A DNA stretch of 64,000 bases from Simmondsia chinensis (GCA_018398585.1 JAGTTD010000005.1:10591355-10655354), one strand, 5' to 3'. Numbered from the stretch's first letter, positions 43,851-55,151 are shown. The notes: a model not told the origin generated them from the sequence alone. A program made the numbers and translations.

Positions 43851-44810
43851 GATTAGGCCCTTGTGAACCTTGCGTAGGGCCTTGAACTGCTGCGGCAGGA
43901 GCTTTACCATCACCAAATCTCCAACTTGGAACTCTAGGAACCTCCTCTTCTTGTCAGCCCACTTCTTCATCTTGTGCGCTGCCTTGTCGAGGTGGGTCTT
44001 GGCCATGTCGAGTCTTTCATTCCACCCTTTCGCAGCCTGGTATGCAGCGGGGCTGCTCCCTGTGTAACCGGTTGCAACAGCTTGCGGTGTCAAGGGTTGT
44101 TGCCCCATAACGAGCTCAAAAGGACTATGGCCCGTTGACTCGCTCTTGTGTAAGTTGTAAGAAAATTGGGCAATGTCAATTAACGTTGCCCAATCCCTTT
44201 GGTTGGCCCCCACATAGTGTCTCAAATATAACTCAAGTAAAGCATTCACCCGTTCAGCTGGCCATCGGTTTGTGGATGAAAGCTTGTAGAGTAGTGGAGG
44301 TTCGAACCCATCAATCTGAACAGTTCGGCCCAGAACTTGCCTGTGGATCTCGGATCTCGATAACTTATGATGCTCCGCGGAATTCCCCAATACTTAACAA
44401 CGTGCTTGAGGAACAACCGTGCAGCTTCGGTTGCGGTACAGTCCTTAGGCGCGGGAATGAACGTCCCATATTTCGAGAGTCGATCAACCACAACCATGAT
44501 TGATCCACACCCTTCTGATCTCGGTAAGGCGGAGATAAAATCCATGGAAACACTTTCCCATGGGTGGTTCGGTACGGGCAGAGGCTCAAGCAGGCCTGCG
44601 GCAGCCTTGTGCTCAATCTTGTCTTGTTGGCACACAAGACTTGTCTTGACAAAGGCTTCCACTTCATCTCTCATGTGCGGCCAGTAGTACGCTGCCTTGG
44701 TCAGTGCTACGGTTCTCTCGATTCCCGGATGCTCGGCCTATTGTGAGTCATGACACTCCTTCATGAGTTCAGGCCTCAAGTTCTCCTACTTCGGCACAAA
44801 CACTCGGTTC
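43848..44810 (-). pseudogene. Young chromovirus integrase
   Basis: The zinc-binding part is read in broken frames from about 44810 (LRPELMKECHDSQ, then ERTVALTKAAYYWPHMRDEV) with the Cys pair reduced to SLVCQQ. The core shows WESVSMDFISALPRSEG (first Asp), RSIISYRDPRSTGKFWAELF, where the Asp of SDRD is replaced by Tyr, and FHPQTDGQ, after which a frameshift follows at about 44250. A second frame (43848-44390) continues with ERVNALLELYLRHYVG, STGHSPFELVMGQQPL and KKRRFLEFQVGDLVMVKLLP. Its damage makes the element unable to integrate alone. Confidence 0.9.
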
Positions 44811-44834
44811 CCAACAGTGAACAACAGCCCATTG

Positions 44835-46907
44835 TCAGCCCAAAACCTGCGTGTCCGGCCTTCGGTAGCAAGCTTCAACATGTGTTGTGCAAACAGCCTG
44901 GACCCTGTCCAGAATATCACCTTGAACCATGCTCACACTAGCAAGGCTCGTCTTGCGGCTAAGTGCATCAGCGACAACATTTGCGGTACCCGGTTTGTAC
45001 TCCAAAGCATAGTCAAATTCAGCGAGGAAATCTTGCCATCTTGCTTGCTTCGGACTCAACTTCTTCTGGTTTTGGAAAAAGCTCGTTGCCACATTGTCAG
45101 TCTTGACAACGAACCTACTCCCAAGTAGATAATGACGCCATACTCTCAAGCAATGAATAATGGCGGTCATCTCTTTGTCATGAGTAGCATATCGACGCTC
45201 AGTTTCATTGAGCTTTCTGGACTCGAAGGCAACTGGATGTTTCTCTTGCATCAACACCCCTCCAATTGCAAAGTCCGAGGCATCGGTATGCACCTCAAAT
45301 GGTTGCCCAAAGTCGGGCAGGCGAAGAACGGGTTCCTCAATGACAGCCCGCTTCAAACTCTCAAAAGCAGCACGGCATCCATCATCCCAAAGCCATGGTT
45401 GCTTCTTCTTCAAAAGGTTGGTTAGGGGCGTGGCCCTAGCCGAATACCCGAGAATAAACCGCCGATAGTAGTTCACTAGGCCTAGGAATGACCGTAGCTC
45501 ACTAACTCCCTTAGGTTCTTCCCACTCTTCAATAGCGTGAACTTTAGCTTGGTCCATGCGTATCACCCCTTGGCCTATGCGGTGGCCAAGGAACGACACT
45601 TCCTCCTGAGCAAACGAGCATTTCTCTCGTTTGACATAAAGCTCGTTCTCCTTCAAAGCTTGGAACACCTTCTTCAAGTGCTCCACATGTTCTTCCAGGG
45701 ACTCACTATACACCACGATATCGTCGAGGTATACCACCACAAAGTTGACCAAGAAAGGCTTGAAGATCTCGTTCATGAGGGTACAAAACGTGGCTGGTGC
45801 GTTTGTCAACCCAAACGGCATCACCAAGAACTCATATGCACGATATCGGGTCACACAAGTCGTCTTCGGTTCATCACCCTCGGCTATCCGAACTTGCCAA
45901 TACCCGGACCTCAAATTAAGTTCGGAAAAGTACCGTGCCTTCCCCAACCGATCAAATAAGTCAGCGACAAGCGGAATCGGATATTTGTTCTTTACCGTGA
46001 CCTTGTTCAAGGCTCGGTAGTCTATGCACATTCGAAGTGACCCGTCTTGCTTCTTCTGGAACAAAAACGGTGCACCATACGGGGCCTTAGAGGGCCTAAC
46101 AAACCCCGCATCCAGAAGCTCCTTCAAATGCTTCCTCAACTCTTCCAACTCGCGTGGAGCCATACGGTAAGGCCCCATGGCGGGAGGCCTTGCCCCCGGC
46201 TCTAACTCGATCCTGTGGTCCACTTCCCTCCTCGGAGGTAAGTGTCTCAGTAACTCAGGCGGCATGACATCTTGAAAGGCATCAAGAAGTCCTTTCACTT
46301 CCACGGGCACTTCCTTAGAATCGGGCTTCTTATCTTCTACCAACGTAGCAATGTAAGTCACCTGTTTCTTTCGGATTCCCTTCTTGAACTGAACGGCCGA
46401 GAGAAGTTTTGCCTCTACCTTCTCACGTAGTAGGGGCACAGCAAAGGTCTCTTGGCCATGAGTGATCTCCATTATGTTCTCTCCCAGAAATGACAAGGGC
46501 TTCACGATGTCGAAGAAGTCCATCCCCAACACTACCTTGAAGTCATCCATCGTAACCACGGTCAAGTCAAGCGTGCCACTCCAATCTCCCAACTGGATGG
46601 GCACCTTCTTAGCAATCCCAAGGATCGGCTTGGATGAAGCATTAACGGTCTTCATCCAACCCAACTCCTTGACATAGTTCAACCCGAGCCGCCTTGCCTC
46701 ATGTTCTAACACGAAGTTGTGACTAGCACCTGTGTCCACAAATGCTTTTGTCTCGGCACCATTCACTTGGGCCTTAACATACATCAGCCCCTTGTTCCGT
46801 GTGCCCCCTGCCGGGACGGACACACCCCTGCGTGCCTGCGTCTGGATCGGGACAGGAGCCCGAGCCTGCGCCTGGACATGCGCGGCACCCGGTGCCTGCG
46901 TCTGGGA
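44835..46907 (-). pseudogene. Young chromovirus pol: protease, RT, RNase H
   Basis: One open stretch of more than 660 codons continues gag in the same frame after the TAG at 46910-46908. The protease has ETKAFVDTGASHNFVLEHEA (catalytic Asp intact). RT has QKKQDGSLRMCIDYRALNKV, YFSELNLRSGYWQVRIAEGD (the usual D of SKLDL is N here), MPFGLTNAPATFCTLMNEIF and VVVYLDDIVVYS. RNase H has FEVHTDASDFAIGGVLMQ, THDKEMTAIIHCLRVWRHYL and NVVADALSRKTS. The frame ends at 44835 at a stop just before the integrase zinc-binding region. Confidence 0.95.
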
Positions 46908-48278
46908 CTAGGTTTGGGAATGGACAGGCGCCCGGGCCTGCGCCTGGGCATGCGCAGCGCCCGACCCCTGCGTCTGTGTCTGTGTCAGCGTCTGGGCCTG
47001 GGCCCGTGTCTGGACATTCTCCTGACTCGCTGCAACTCTGCACGCACCCTGGGACATGGCCCCCAAGACACGCATTGAACCCATGCTTGCACCTCCGTTC
47101 TCTTGCTCTTGTGAAGCAACAAGGGCACTCAAAGCTTGACGTTCCGGATAGTCCCCGGCAAAGTGCGGGCCTGAGCATAGAAAACAGGACCGGCGGTTGC
47201 CTTGGTCTGACCGGTTGTCATGGTTTCGGTTGCTATGATGCTTGGTCTCATGATGCTTGTTCTCGTGTTGCTTGCCTTTGTCCTTCCATGAAGGCGATTT
47301 GTATGGCTTATCTCCCCCACTCTTCCCTTTGTTACTCTTGAAGTCCTTCTTCTTAGTAGAGTCTTTTTTGTACTCTACCAAGTTTTCGGCCTCGGATATT
47401 GCAGTGGCAAGATCTTGTACTCCTCTACGCTTCACCTCCATTTCGGCCCACGGTTGCAAGCCATCCAAGAAATAAAGGAGTGCTAATGATTCGGGCATGT
47501 CAGGAAGTTCAAGCATAAGGGACTGGAACTCCGTGACATAGTCCCTGATAGATCCCGTTTGCTTCAAACCCCTCAGCTTCTTCACAGCAACACTCTCGGC
47601 ATTCTTCGGAAAGAAATGTTTCTTGAATTCACGAACAAAGTCATCCCAAGTATCGATAGTGCAAGTCCCACGGCTTATGTCACCGTGGCGCCTCCTCCAC
47701 CACAACGCCGCATCATCTTGTAAGTACATCGATGCGGTGTTGATCTTGAGCGTCTTATCTTCAAGGCGAAGTGCCTCAAAGTACCTCTCCAAACACCACA
47801 AGAAATTGTCTATCTCTTTGGCGTTCCGTTTCCCTCCATACCTCGGCGGGTTTGGGACTTTGACACGAGACACACCACTCGTGCCAGCCCCATTAGCGAC
47901 AGCGGTCTTGCACAGCGTCACATCCTCCTTAACGATGTCAAGGTCTTGACATAGTCCAAAAACAGCGTCCTTTAGTTGATCAAGTTGCTCCTCCATGGCA
48001 TCCTTGATCTCAGTTATGGTCTCAAGGACCTTTCCCTCCATACCGGTGACACTCTCCTCTAGGGACTCGATAGTGTCAAATTGGTCATGAACATCACCCA
48101 TAACCAACTCTAATTTCGCCACACAAGCATCAAGACTACCAAGAGCATCCCGTGGAACAGACGAGTCCTTTGCCTTGCTTGCCTTTTTCGTGCGCGTCTC
48201 CGGTCTCCCTCTTGGTGGTTCCTCCATTGCTTGTGACGTACTTACAATTCCTTCCTCCACAACACTGCTCCCAACCAT
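46908..48278 (-). pseudogene. Young chromovirus gag
   Basis: The first ATG is at 48278-48276 (MVGSSVVEEGIVSTSQ); the frame is open further upstream, but those codons overlap the primer site. A coiled-coil region (LEESVTGMEGKVLETITEIK) precedes the retrotransposon-gag core with WCLERYFEALRLEDKTLKIN, DAALWWRRRHGDI and DDFVREFKKHFFPKNAESVA. A basic segment leads to a knuckle CFLCSGPHFAGDYPER (last Cys changed to Tyr). The C-terminus is a low-complexity Gln/Ala/Thr repeat (QAQARAPV repeated) with the TAG stop inside it. Pol continues in the same frame. Confidence 0.9.
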
Positions 48279-48289
48279 CACGTCAATCT

Positions 48290-48301
48290 GCGCTGATACC
48301 A
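48290..48301 (-). promoter_or_regulatory. Primer binding site of the young chromovirus
   Basis: On the minus strand TGGTATCAGCGC, one base different from the initiator methionine tRNA complement, two bases after the 5' LTR. Confidence 0.9.
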
Positions 48302-48303
48302 AC

Positions 48304-49040
48304 TGTCACGGGACGGTTTTTGACACCCTTGTCAAGCCCGTGCGCCACTTAACTTCACTCCGAAAGTACCTCGCTAAGTGAGGCTCTTCGTTAACCCGAA
48401 GGTTGTGTTTATGTGGAATAAAGGCAAAAGAGTGTTTTGGAACAAAGGAAATGGAGTCACAATAACAATGCAAGTACACATTCAAAGGGACAAAGAGCTT
48501 GGATTAATTTGGGTGAGTTTGGACCACCCTTGGCAATTGCCATTCCTTATTATATATACTCAATGATATTTACAAGGGGTATGAACCGTGTGTATTTCCC
48601 AAGGGGCACGGTTCATTACCTAGGAGACATGAATATTAAATAGGTACATGAATCTAGTCTAAATACATGGAATATTAAAGGGACAAAATCGGGTGCACTC
48701 CCCTTGGGCTAAGCGTGTCAAGAGGACCGTGTAAATGGTCCAAGAGACACGCCTCAACAGCAAGGGACGCGACCTTGGGAAGGACATGGGCGCCCGTGTC
48801 TGGGCCTGCGCCTGGGCGCGCTGGGATGCGGCCCTTACACTGCCTGGACCTTGTCTGGGCCGTGTCTGGGGCGTGTCAAGGCCCTTTGGACGTGACCCTT
48901 CGTGTCAAGCGACATATCCTCCCGTTTACATACACGCATCAAGTAAATTAAGGAAAAATAAGGAAGGCCTAGTACTTCCTAGGTCCTTCTAGTACATTAT
49001 TAAAAATAAAAAATTACTATGATATTGGCGGTCCGTGACA
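48304..49040 (-). repeat. 5' LTR of the young chromovirus (737 bp)
   Basis: Near-identical to 42715-43450. It ends at 49040, and the interrupted Reina integrase resumes at once with tcaggcatacatggc. Confidence 0.95.
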
Positions 49041-49947
49041 TCAGGCATACATGGCAAACGTGTATAAGCTACATGGGCTTCCCAGCACTATAGTTAGTGA
49101 CAGAGATGCCATTTTTCAGAGTGAGTTCTGGCAGGCCTTATTCACTATTCAAGGGGTGGAACTCCACATGTCAACTGCTTACCATCCTCAAACGGATGGG
49201 CAAACCGAAGTAGTTAATCGAGGCCTGGAGACTTACCTGAGGTTTATGTGTAACAGACATCCTCATTTATGGTCGAAATGGTTGCCTTTCGCGGAATGGT
49301 GGTACAATACCACCTGGCACTCAGCCACCCAGAAGACCCCATATGAGACAGTCTATGGACAACCTCCTCCCATTCACATTCCTTATATTCCAGGGGAAAC
49401 ACAGGTGGACGCTGTAGACCGAAGCTTGAAGGCAAGAGAGGACATGATTATAGTTATTAAGTACCACCTGGCCCGAGCTTAGAATAGAATGAAGCAATTA
49501 GCTGACAAGAGACGGTCAGACCGTGCATTTCAACCCAGTCAATGGGCCTACCTTAAGTTGCATCCTTATAGGCAGATCACCGTGGCACACCGGGGTTCAC
49601 AGAAGCTATCACCCAAGTACTATGGCCCATATATGGTACTCGAAGCTGTTGGTAAGGTAGCTTATCGGCTGCAGCTGCCTCCTTCAACTAAAATTCACAA
49701 TGTTTTCCATGTTTCCCAGCTGAAGCGACATGAAGGACCTCTGCCTGAACAAGCAGTGCACCTTCCAAATGATATAGATGCAGTTCTAGTAAAGGAGCCT
49801 GAGCAAGTTTTGCAGAGGAGGATGGTCAAGCATCATAACCGGGCAGCTACAAAGGTACTGGTGAAATGGAAAGGCTTTCCAATCGAGGAAGCCACTTGGG
49901 AATTTCTCTATGACCTACAACTCAAATTCCCTCACTTTCACCCTTGA
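49041..49947 (+). pseudogene. Reina-like integrase second half and chromodomain
   Basis: It resumes AYMANVYKLHGLPSTIVSDR (second catalytic Asp), FWQALFTIQGVELHMSTAYH and PQTDGQTEVVNRGLETYLR (catalytic Glu). A stop lies at 49480, then VGKVAYRLQLPPSTKIHNVF and HVSQLKRHEG form the SH3-like part. The chromodomain follows: EQVLQRRMVKHHNRAATKVL, VKWKGFPIEEATWEFLYDLQ, ending LKFPHFHP at 49947. The ...ATWE...FP pattern is typical of Reina. A purine tract and the 3' LTR follow at 49979. Confidence 0.9.
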
Positions 49948-49978
49948 GGACAAGGGTGATTTTGGGAAGGGAAGTAGT

Positions 49979-50399
49979 TGATATAGGATATATCTTAGGA
50001 GGATGTTTTTGGCGGGTGAATAACAACTTTTTAAAGTTGGTGGCTCACGTGAGAAGCACGAGCGGTTTTTTAGTTGAGCCATGTGCGAGGCACATGAGGC
50101 AAGGGGCTCTTTTTTCTCTTTTATCAGCTGGGTGTGTGTGTGTGTGTGGGCTATTAGTTACTTGCAGTAACTAACTCTGCAATTCTATCATTTTATTTTT
50201 ATTTGTATTTTTTTCTCAATTGCTTGTAATCAGCTACTATATATTGTTTTGCTGTCTTTTAGGGTTATCATCAATGAAATCATACTTATCTTCTCCTTAT
50301 TTCCTTCTTCCTTCTTCAATGTTCTTCTAATTCTTTTCTCCCTCATACTCTATTTCTGATTTCTATCACTAATTTGAGGTAATTCAAGCTTCGGTATCA
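49979..50399 (+). repeat. 3' LTR of the Reina-like element (421 bp)
   Basis: Preceded by the purine tract ggaagggaagtag. It contains a (GT) run near 50133-50147 within the part that the 5' LTR lacks. It ends CGGTATCA at 50399. Confidence 0.9.
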
Positions 50400-51420
50400 C
50401 AGCCACCACCATTCCCCAACCAATTAGTGACACCGTAGTTCCTGTGTCTACTGGCTTACGTTCCCTTCTGCAAATCGATCGCTTCTCTCATGGTATTACC
50501 TCTATTCCTACTTCTTGGTCTCATATTTATGCTAGAACTCTGTATGTCTCGTCAATGTCACCATTAATGCCTGTTCCTCCCCCCCCCCCCACCCCTCGAC
50601 ATCCTATCCTATTTACTTCATTTTGTCCACTCACGAATTGGGCTTAGAGTACAACACCCATTTTTGTTTTTCCCTCTCTCGGTTCTCACTCTTCCTCCGC
50701 AATCACTAGCCTTGTTATGGTTAAACTTGAATCCTCCACTAACTACACCACATGGTGCTAGCAAGTCTCTATGGTCCTGCACTCTAACCGTGTCATGAAG
50801 TTAGCCAATGGAACAATTCCTTGCCCTATTCCCTAAATTCCCCAACATGTTGGCCCTTATATTCCAAATCCAAATTATATTACTTGGGCCTGCATTGATC
50901 AAAGTATTAGGTGCTACCTATCTACTTCTCTTGCTCTTCCGGTCCTCAATGATGTCATACATCACCCCGCTGCTAAAAATATGTTGGATGCCCTTACTAA
51001 ACAATATAGTAATCACTTTCTTGCCAAAGAATTTAACCTTCACTCCCAACTTGTCACTCTTCATAAAGACAATAAAACCACAGATGCCTACCTCCGTGAG
51101 CTTAGAACTATAGCTGATAGCCTTACTGCCATTGGCTCACCGGTATCTAGTAGGGATTTGAATCATTATGCCCTTCTTGGGCTACCACCTAAGTTTGCTC
51201 TATTCAACACATTCACGCAAAATTTCTCCCTAAACCTTAGCTTTGAATAGCTGAAGACCTCTCTTCTGGATGTAAAAACTGCCCTTACTTGCTTTTAGAA
51301 TCTCACCACCTTCGATCATGGCCATGCTCTGGCTGCTAGTGGTTAGAACTAGGATTCCGCCAATGGTGGTCGTGTTCTTTAAGCATCGTGGACGTGGTGG
51401 CTGAGGATGTAACAACAAAG
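50400..51420 (+). pseudogene. Copia C gag, continued
   Basis: Gag resumes after the Reina insertion. Visible parts are ISDTVVPVSTGLRSLLQIDR, VKLESSTNYTTW (near 50720), and the UBN2 core HSQLVTLHKDNKTTDAYLRE and LRTIADSLTAIGSPV with LNHYALLGLPPKF (50981-51250). Stops at 50646, 50760, 50836 and 51250 divide it. A GR-rich segment near 51370-51460 precedes the protease. Confidence 0.85.
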
Positions 51421-51689
51421 GTAATGTTGGATGTGGTGGTCACAATGGGGGCCGTTGCTATCAGCAACATACCTACCCACCATGAAGCTCGGGTCAAACA
51501 GGCATTGGGGTTCCCCCTCTGCACTTCCCACCTTAGGCACGATCTTCAGAAATGCCTCTAGGTCAGTCTGGTGCTGGTATACTTCGATCGAGGCCTCTTG
51601 TTTGTCAGATTTACTATCAGGCAGGTCATATGCTACGTCTAATCGTGTCAACAACTATGTTCATACCAATCTCTTCCAGTCCCTCTTGG

Positions 51690-52770
51690 CCATGTCTGTG
51701 TCTGATCCCGTTAACTACAAGTGGTACCCAGATTCTTGTGCATCGAACCATATGACTCTAAATTTAGGTATTTTGAAAATTTTAAGTTCTTATGCAAGGT
51801 CGAAGTCTATTCAAGTTGGCATTGTTTCTTTGTTACCTATCTCCCATGTTGGTTCTTCTACCATATGTACTCAGTCTCATCCACTGTTGTTGCCTAATGT
51901 TTTATTTGTCCCTAGTCTTACTCATAACTTTCCGTCTATTATACAACTGCGTCGTGATAATAACTGTGTAGTTGAATTTGAATCGTCTCCTTTTTTTTTT
52001 TTAATGTGAAGGAGAAAACTATGAGGATACCCTTTTTCAAGGCACACAGTGATGGTCCACACTATGGCATCCCTTCACATCCTTCTAGACTTGTTGTGAG
52101 AGCGGTCATTGCTGAACTCTGCCACTGGTATTTTGGTCATTTGGGCAGCTCTTGTTAAGACATTATGAAGCGCTGTTCTTTGCTTTCTACTAGTTTTAGT
52201 TCTAGTTCATTATAACATTGTGACATGTATTGCTTAGGCAAGTCGCGTCGACTTTCATTTCGCCGTGTTTTGCATACAACTACTCAATCATTGCGATTAA
52301 TACATTTTGATGTTGTAGGCTCCTATTGTGTCTAACTTTGATTTTAAGTATTATGCTATTTTTATTGATGATTTTTCTCGCTTTTTGTGGCTCTATCTGA
52401 TGCGTAGGAAAGACAAAGTCCAGTCCATTTTTTCTGAATTTAAGGTTTTTGTTGAAAATCAATTTGATTTGAAAATTAAATGCTTTCAAAGTGATGATGG
52501 TCATGAGTTCAAAAACCATTCCATGGGCGCATTTTTTTCAGGCTTATGGTATCCACTTTCGTCTTTTCTGTCCTGATACCCCACAACAAAATGGAGTGGC
52601 AAAACGCAAGCATCAACATATGAGTGAAATGGTATGGATGTTACTTTTTCAAGCTTGTTTACCACCGTTGTCTTGGGCTGATGCTACTTGCGCTGCTTAT
52701 TTTATAATAAATCATTTGCCAACACCTATTCTACACAACCTTTCACCTTTTGAAAAACGTTTTGGTTAGA
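51690..52770 (+). pseudogene. Copia C protease and integrase
   Basis: The protease motif is YKWYPDSCASNHMT at 51718-51759 (normally DSGAS; the Gly is replaced by Cys). The zinc-binding region and the start of the core lie in broken frames, with HFGHLGSSC near 52135. The core shows YYAIFIDDFSRFLWLYLM (52350), FQSDDGHEFKN (normally SDNGGEF) and CPDTPQQNGVAKRKHQHMSE, where the catalytic Glu of VERKHRH is replaced by Lys. It ends LSPFEKRFG before a stop at 52770. Confidence 0.85.
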
Positions 52771-53639
52771 CCCCCAATTATAGCAATTTTCGTGCCTTTG
52801 GGGGTGCATGTTATCCTAACATCACTTCCCATACTGCTCACAACACCTTGCTCCATACCATTTGTCTTTCTTGGGTATGTATTCAACGTGCTACAAGGGT
52901 TACCGATGTCTTGACCTCGCCACAGGCCGAGTTTATGATACGAAATTACAGTTGGTAATGCTTTCTTTCTATTGCAGTGGTGGACCCCCTGATGTAGAAT
53001 CGTCATCATGTCTACTTTTTTGAAGATTTTTGCATTATTCGGATCTTGTGCCTAGCTCAGTAGTGTCATCTCCCTCTTGTCTTATTAAGGTTCCCCTTCA
53101 CATCACACCCATTCCCCTCATGCCTTGACCTGAGTCATTGTCACAACACTCACTATAGCCCACCAAAACCTCCTGTTGCAGCTCACCTGTACCACTAGCT
53201 CCTCCGTCACAAGGCCTACCGGAACCCACACCATCTATAGTGCTTGCACCTTCTCTCGCTATTATTACGGGCACGGATACAGAATATAGCCCCCATCACC
53301 CAGCTGTCAGTGTGGCCACAACACTACCTGGGGGTCCTACCGACTAGGTAGGATTTTCATCATATGTGCTTCCACATGCTGAGGAGGCTATTACTTCTTT
53401 GCCCCTGTCGACCATACTATGGCTTAAAACACCCACCCCGTGTACCTGAGACTCAAGGACAGCATACGCAAGTCCAAACACATCCTTTTCCCCTCCTCCA
53501 TCACTATAGTGTAGGAGCCCACATGTTTTTTCCATGCCGTGAAAAACCCTTTAGTGGTAGGAGGCCATGGATTAAGAATTTAATGCACTCGTCCAAAACC
53601 ATACATGGGATCTCGTTCCTCCTTCCCATGATTATAACA

Positions 53640-54330
53640 TTGTAGGGAGCACATAAAAATACAAGGTCAAGTATAAGCCTAATAGTTCAATTGATCATTT
53701 TAAGACTAGACTTGTCACTCAGGGATTTCACCAATGTGAAGTTCTTGATTACTTTGAAACTTTCAGTCCCAATGTCAAACTTACTACCATCAAGTTTATT
53801 CTTGCCCTGCCATTAGTAACAAATGGTCCATTCACCAACTTGATGCCAAAAGTACATTTTTACATGGTTTTCTAAATGAGGAAGTTTACATGAAACAACC
53901 CCGGAGGTTTGTTCATAATAAGTTTCTTGATCATGTTTGTCACCTGTGTAAGGCTCTTTATGGACTTCAACAAGAACCTCGAGCTCCGTTTCAGCGATTC
54001 AGTTCATTTTTTTATAGTCTTGAGTTCCACCGTAGTAAGGCTGACCACACCCTCTTTATACATCATTCCCCTATGGGACTTGTATGCCTCTTTCTCGTTG
54101 TTGATGAGACTATCCTCATTGGCTCTAACCCTTCCCATCTCCAATGCCTTATTGGAACCTTGTCCACCCAATTTGCCATGGACTTTGGTCCTTTACACTA
54201 GTTCCTCGATGTTGAAGCCAAACCTTTGCGATAGGGTCTTTTTCTTACTCAACGTAAATGTACCATTGACCTTCTTCACAAGCATGACATGCTTAAAGCA
54301 AAGCCTAAGCAAACTCCACTGCTTGTTTAG
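53640..54330 (+). pseudogene. Copia C reverse transcriptase
   Basis: RT begins with [20 protein letters not shown] (53715), then TTIKFILAL, a decayed DVNNAFLHG-type segment (frameshift near 53820), NEEVYMKQPRRFVHNKF and CHLCKALYGLQQEPRAPFQR. The catalytic box is LVVDETILIG (normally YVDDI/LI), so the second Asp is replaced by Glu. About 870 bases between integrase and RT (52771-53640) hold the usual Pro/Ser-rich linker, with several stops. Confidence 0.85.
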
Positions 54331-54339
54331 GTGCAACCA

Positions 54340-55018
54340 TCTCTAACCGATGAGAATTGACTTGATGTCCAGAGTGAGTATTATAGTGTAGTAGGTGCCC
54401 TTCAATATCTCAGTATGACTCGTCCTGATATTTGTTATACTGTTAACCATGTTTCCAATTTATGCATGCTCCTAGGTCCTCTCACTGGAAGATAGTGAAG
54501 TGTATCCTTCGGCACCTCAAACACACCCCCAACCATGACCTTACAATCTCCCCTGGATCTTGTGAGACCATTGCTGCCTATGTTGGTGCTGATTGGGGAG
54601 GGTGCCCTAATACCTGTCATTCTGCCACAGGCTTTGCTCTGTTCCTTTGTCCAAACCTCATCTCTTGGTGAGCCACAAAAAATACTCTATTGGTGAGTGT
54701 ACTACAGCATCATAGTATCACGTTGCTGCTCAGGTTGTTGCAAAGTGTGATTGGATTCGATACCTTATACGCGACTTAGGGATATGTCACTTTGGGCTGA
54801 CCAGATTTTCTATGATAGTGTCTTGGCCACTTATCTTACTTCTAATCTTATTTCCAATGATTGTATTAAGCACATCGATGTTTATTTTCATTATAAGGGG
54901 TGATATCCAAGTCCATTTCACCAAACACATCGCCGATATCTTCACCAAGGGCTTATCAATAGATCGCTTCTGCTATCACAAGGCCAATATGCATGTTGGT
55001 CTACCCTGTTCCAATTGA
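54340..55018 (+). pseudogene. Copia C RNase H and pol C-terminus
   Basis: Pieces in order are MTRPDICYTVNHVSN (54415), HWKIVKCILRHLKHTPNHDL (54485), GADWGGCPNTCHSATGFALF (first catalytic Asp) and, in another frame, KHIDVYFHYKGD and HIADIFTKGLSIDRF (54890-54965). Frameshifts near 54470, 54670 and 54870 separate them. It ends shortly before the 3' LTR. Confidence 0.85.
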
Positions 55019-55151
55019 AATACTTAGGATATTATGTAGTGTCTTGTATAATTCTATAGGGATATTTTTGTACTTCTCCTTGTGTATCTTCACTGCATAT
55101 ATGATATATCAACAATCCTATTGGGTATGCTCTCTGAAATATTCTCATACA
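55014..55151 (+). repeat. 3' LTR of copia C
   Basis: Aligns with 38175-38315, sharing 'ctctctgaaatattctcat'-like sequence at its end. The 5' edge is uncertain by a few bases. Confidence 0.65.

Larger units (their letters stand above)
42715..49040 (-). mobile_element. Young Ty3/gypsy chromovirus, innermost shell of the nest
   Basis: LTRs at 42715-43450 and 48304-49040 start TGTCACGGGAC and end CCGTGACA; by eye they differ at about 20 positions plus one gap in 736 (about 2.7%). The flanks tcaa (42711-42714) and tcag (49041-49044) suggest a short target duplication in the Reina integrase. On the minus strand it has a primer site, gag, protease, RT, RNase H, integrase and a chromodomain. Gag and pol share a frame separated by one TAG. 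It is the least decayed element here, but the integrase is broken. Confidence 0.95.
38705..50399 (+). mobile_element. Ty3/gypsy chromovirus, Reina-like, middle shell of the nest
   Basis: LTRs at 38705-39080 and 49979-50399 begin TGATA(C/T)AGGATATATC and end CGGTATCA. The flanks are caacc (38700-38704) and cagcc (50400-50404), 4 of 5 matching. It carries gag, protease, RT, RNase H, integrase and a C-terminal chromodomain of the Reina type on the plus strand. The integrase core is split by a younger chromovirus (42715-49040). Without it the element is about 5.4 kb. Stops in gag and RT make it inactive. Confidence 0.9.
38175..55151 (+). mobile_element. Ty1/copia retrotransposon, copia C, outer shell of a three-level nest
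   Basis: Short LTRs (about 138 bp at 38175-38315 and 55014-55151) enclose a leader, gag, protease, integrase, RT and RNase H in copia order. After only 54 bases of gag it is interrupted by a Reina-type chromovirus (38705-50399), which holds a further chromovirus. Without these it would be about 5.3 kb. Every domain has stops or frameshifts. The LTR 5' edges are hard to fix, and no target duplication was found. Confidence 0.85.

Noticed and set aside
43498..45959. Multiple plus-strand frames of 60-140 codons
   Set aside because: They lie opposite the well-supported minus-strand chromovirus pol and show no domains.
46799..47341. 180-codon plus-strand frame rich in Pro, Gly and Ala
   Set aside because: It is the antisense shadow of the GC-rich, repetitive gag C-terminus on the minus strand.
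48279..48302. Gag start at the upstream edge of the open frame
   Set aside because: The codon there is TTG and overlaps the primer binding site; the first ATG is at 48278.
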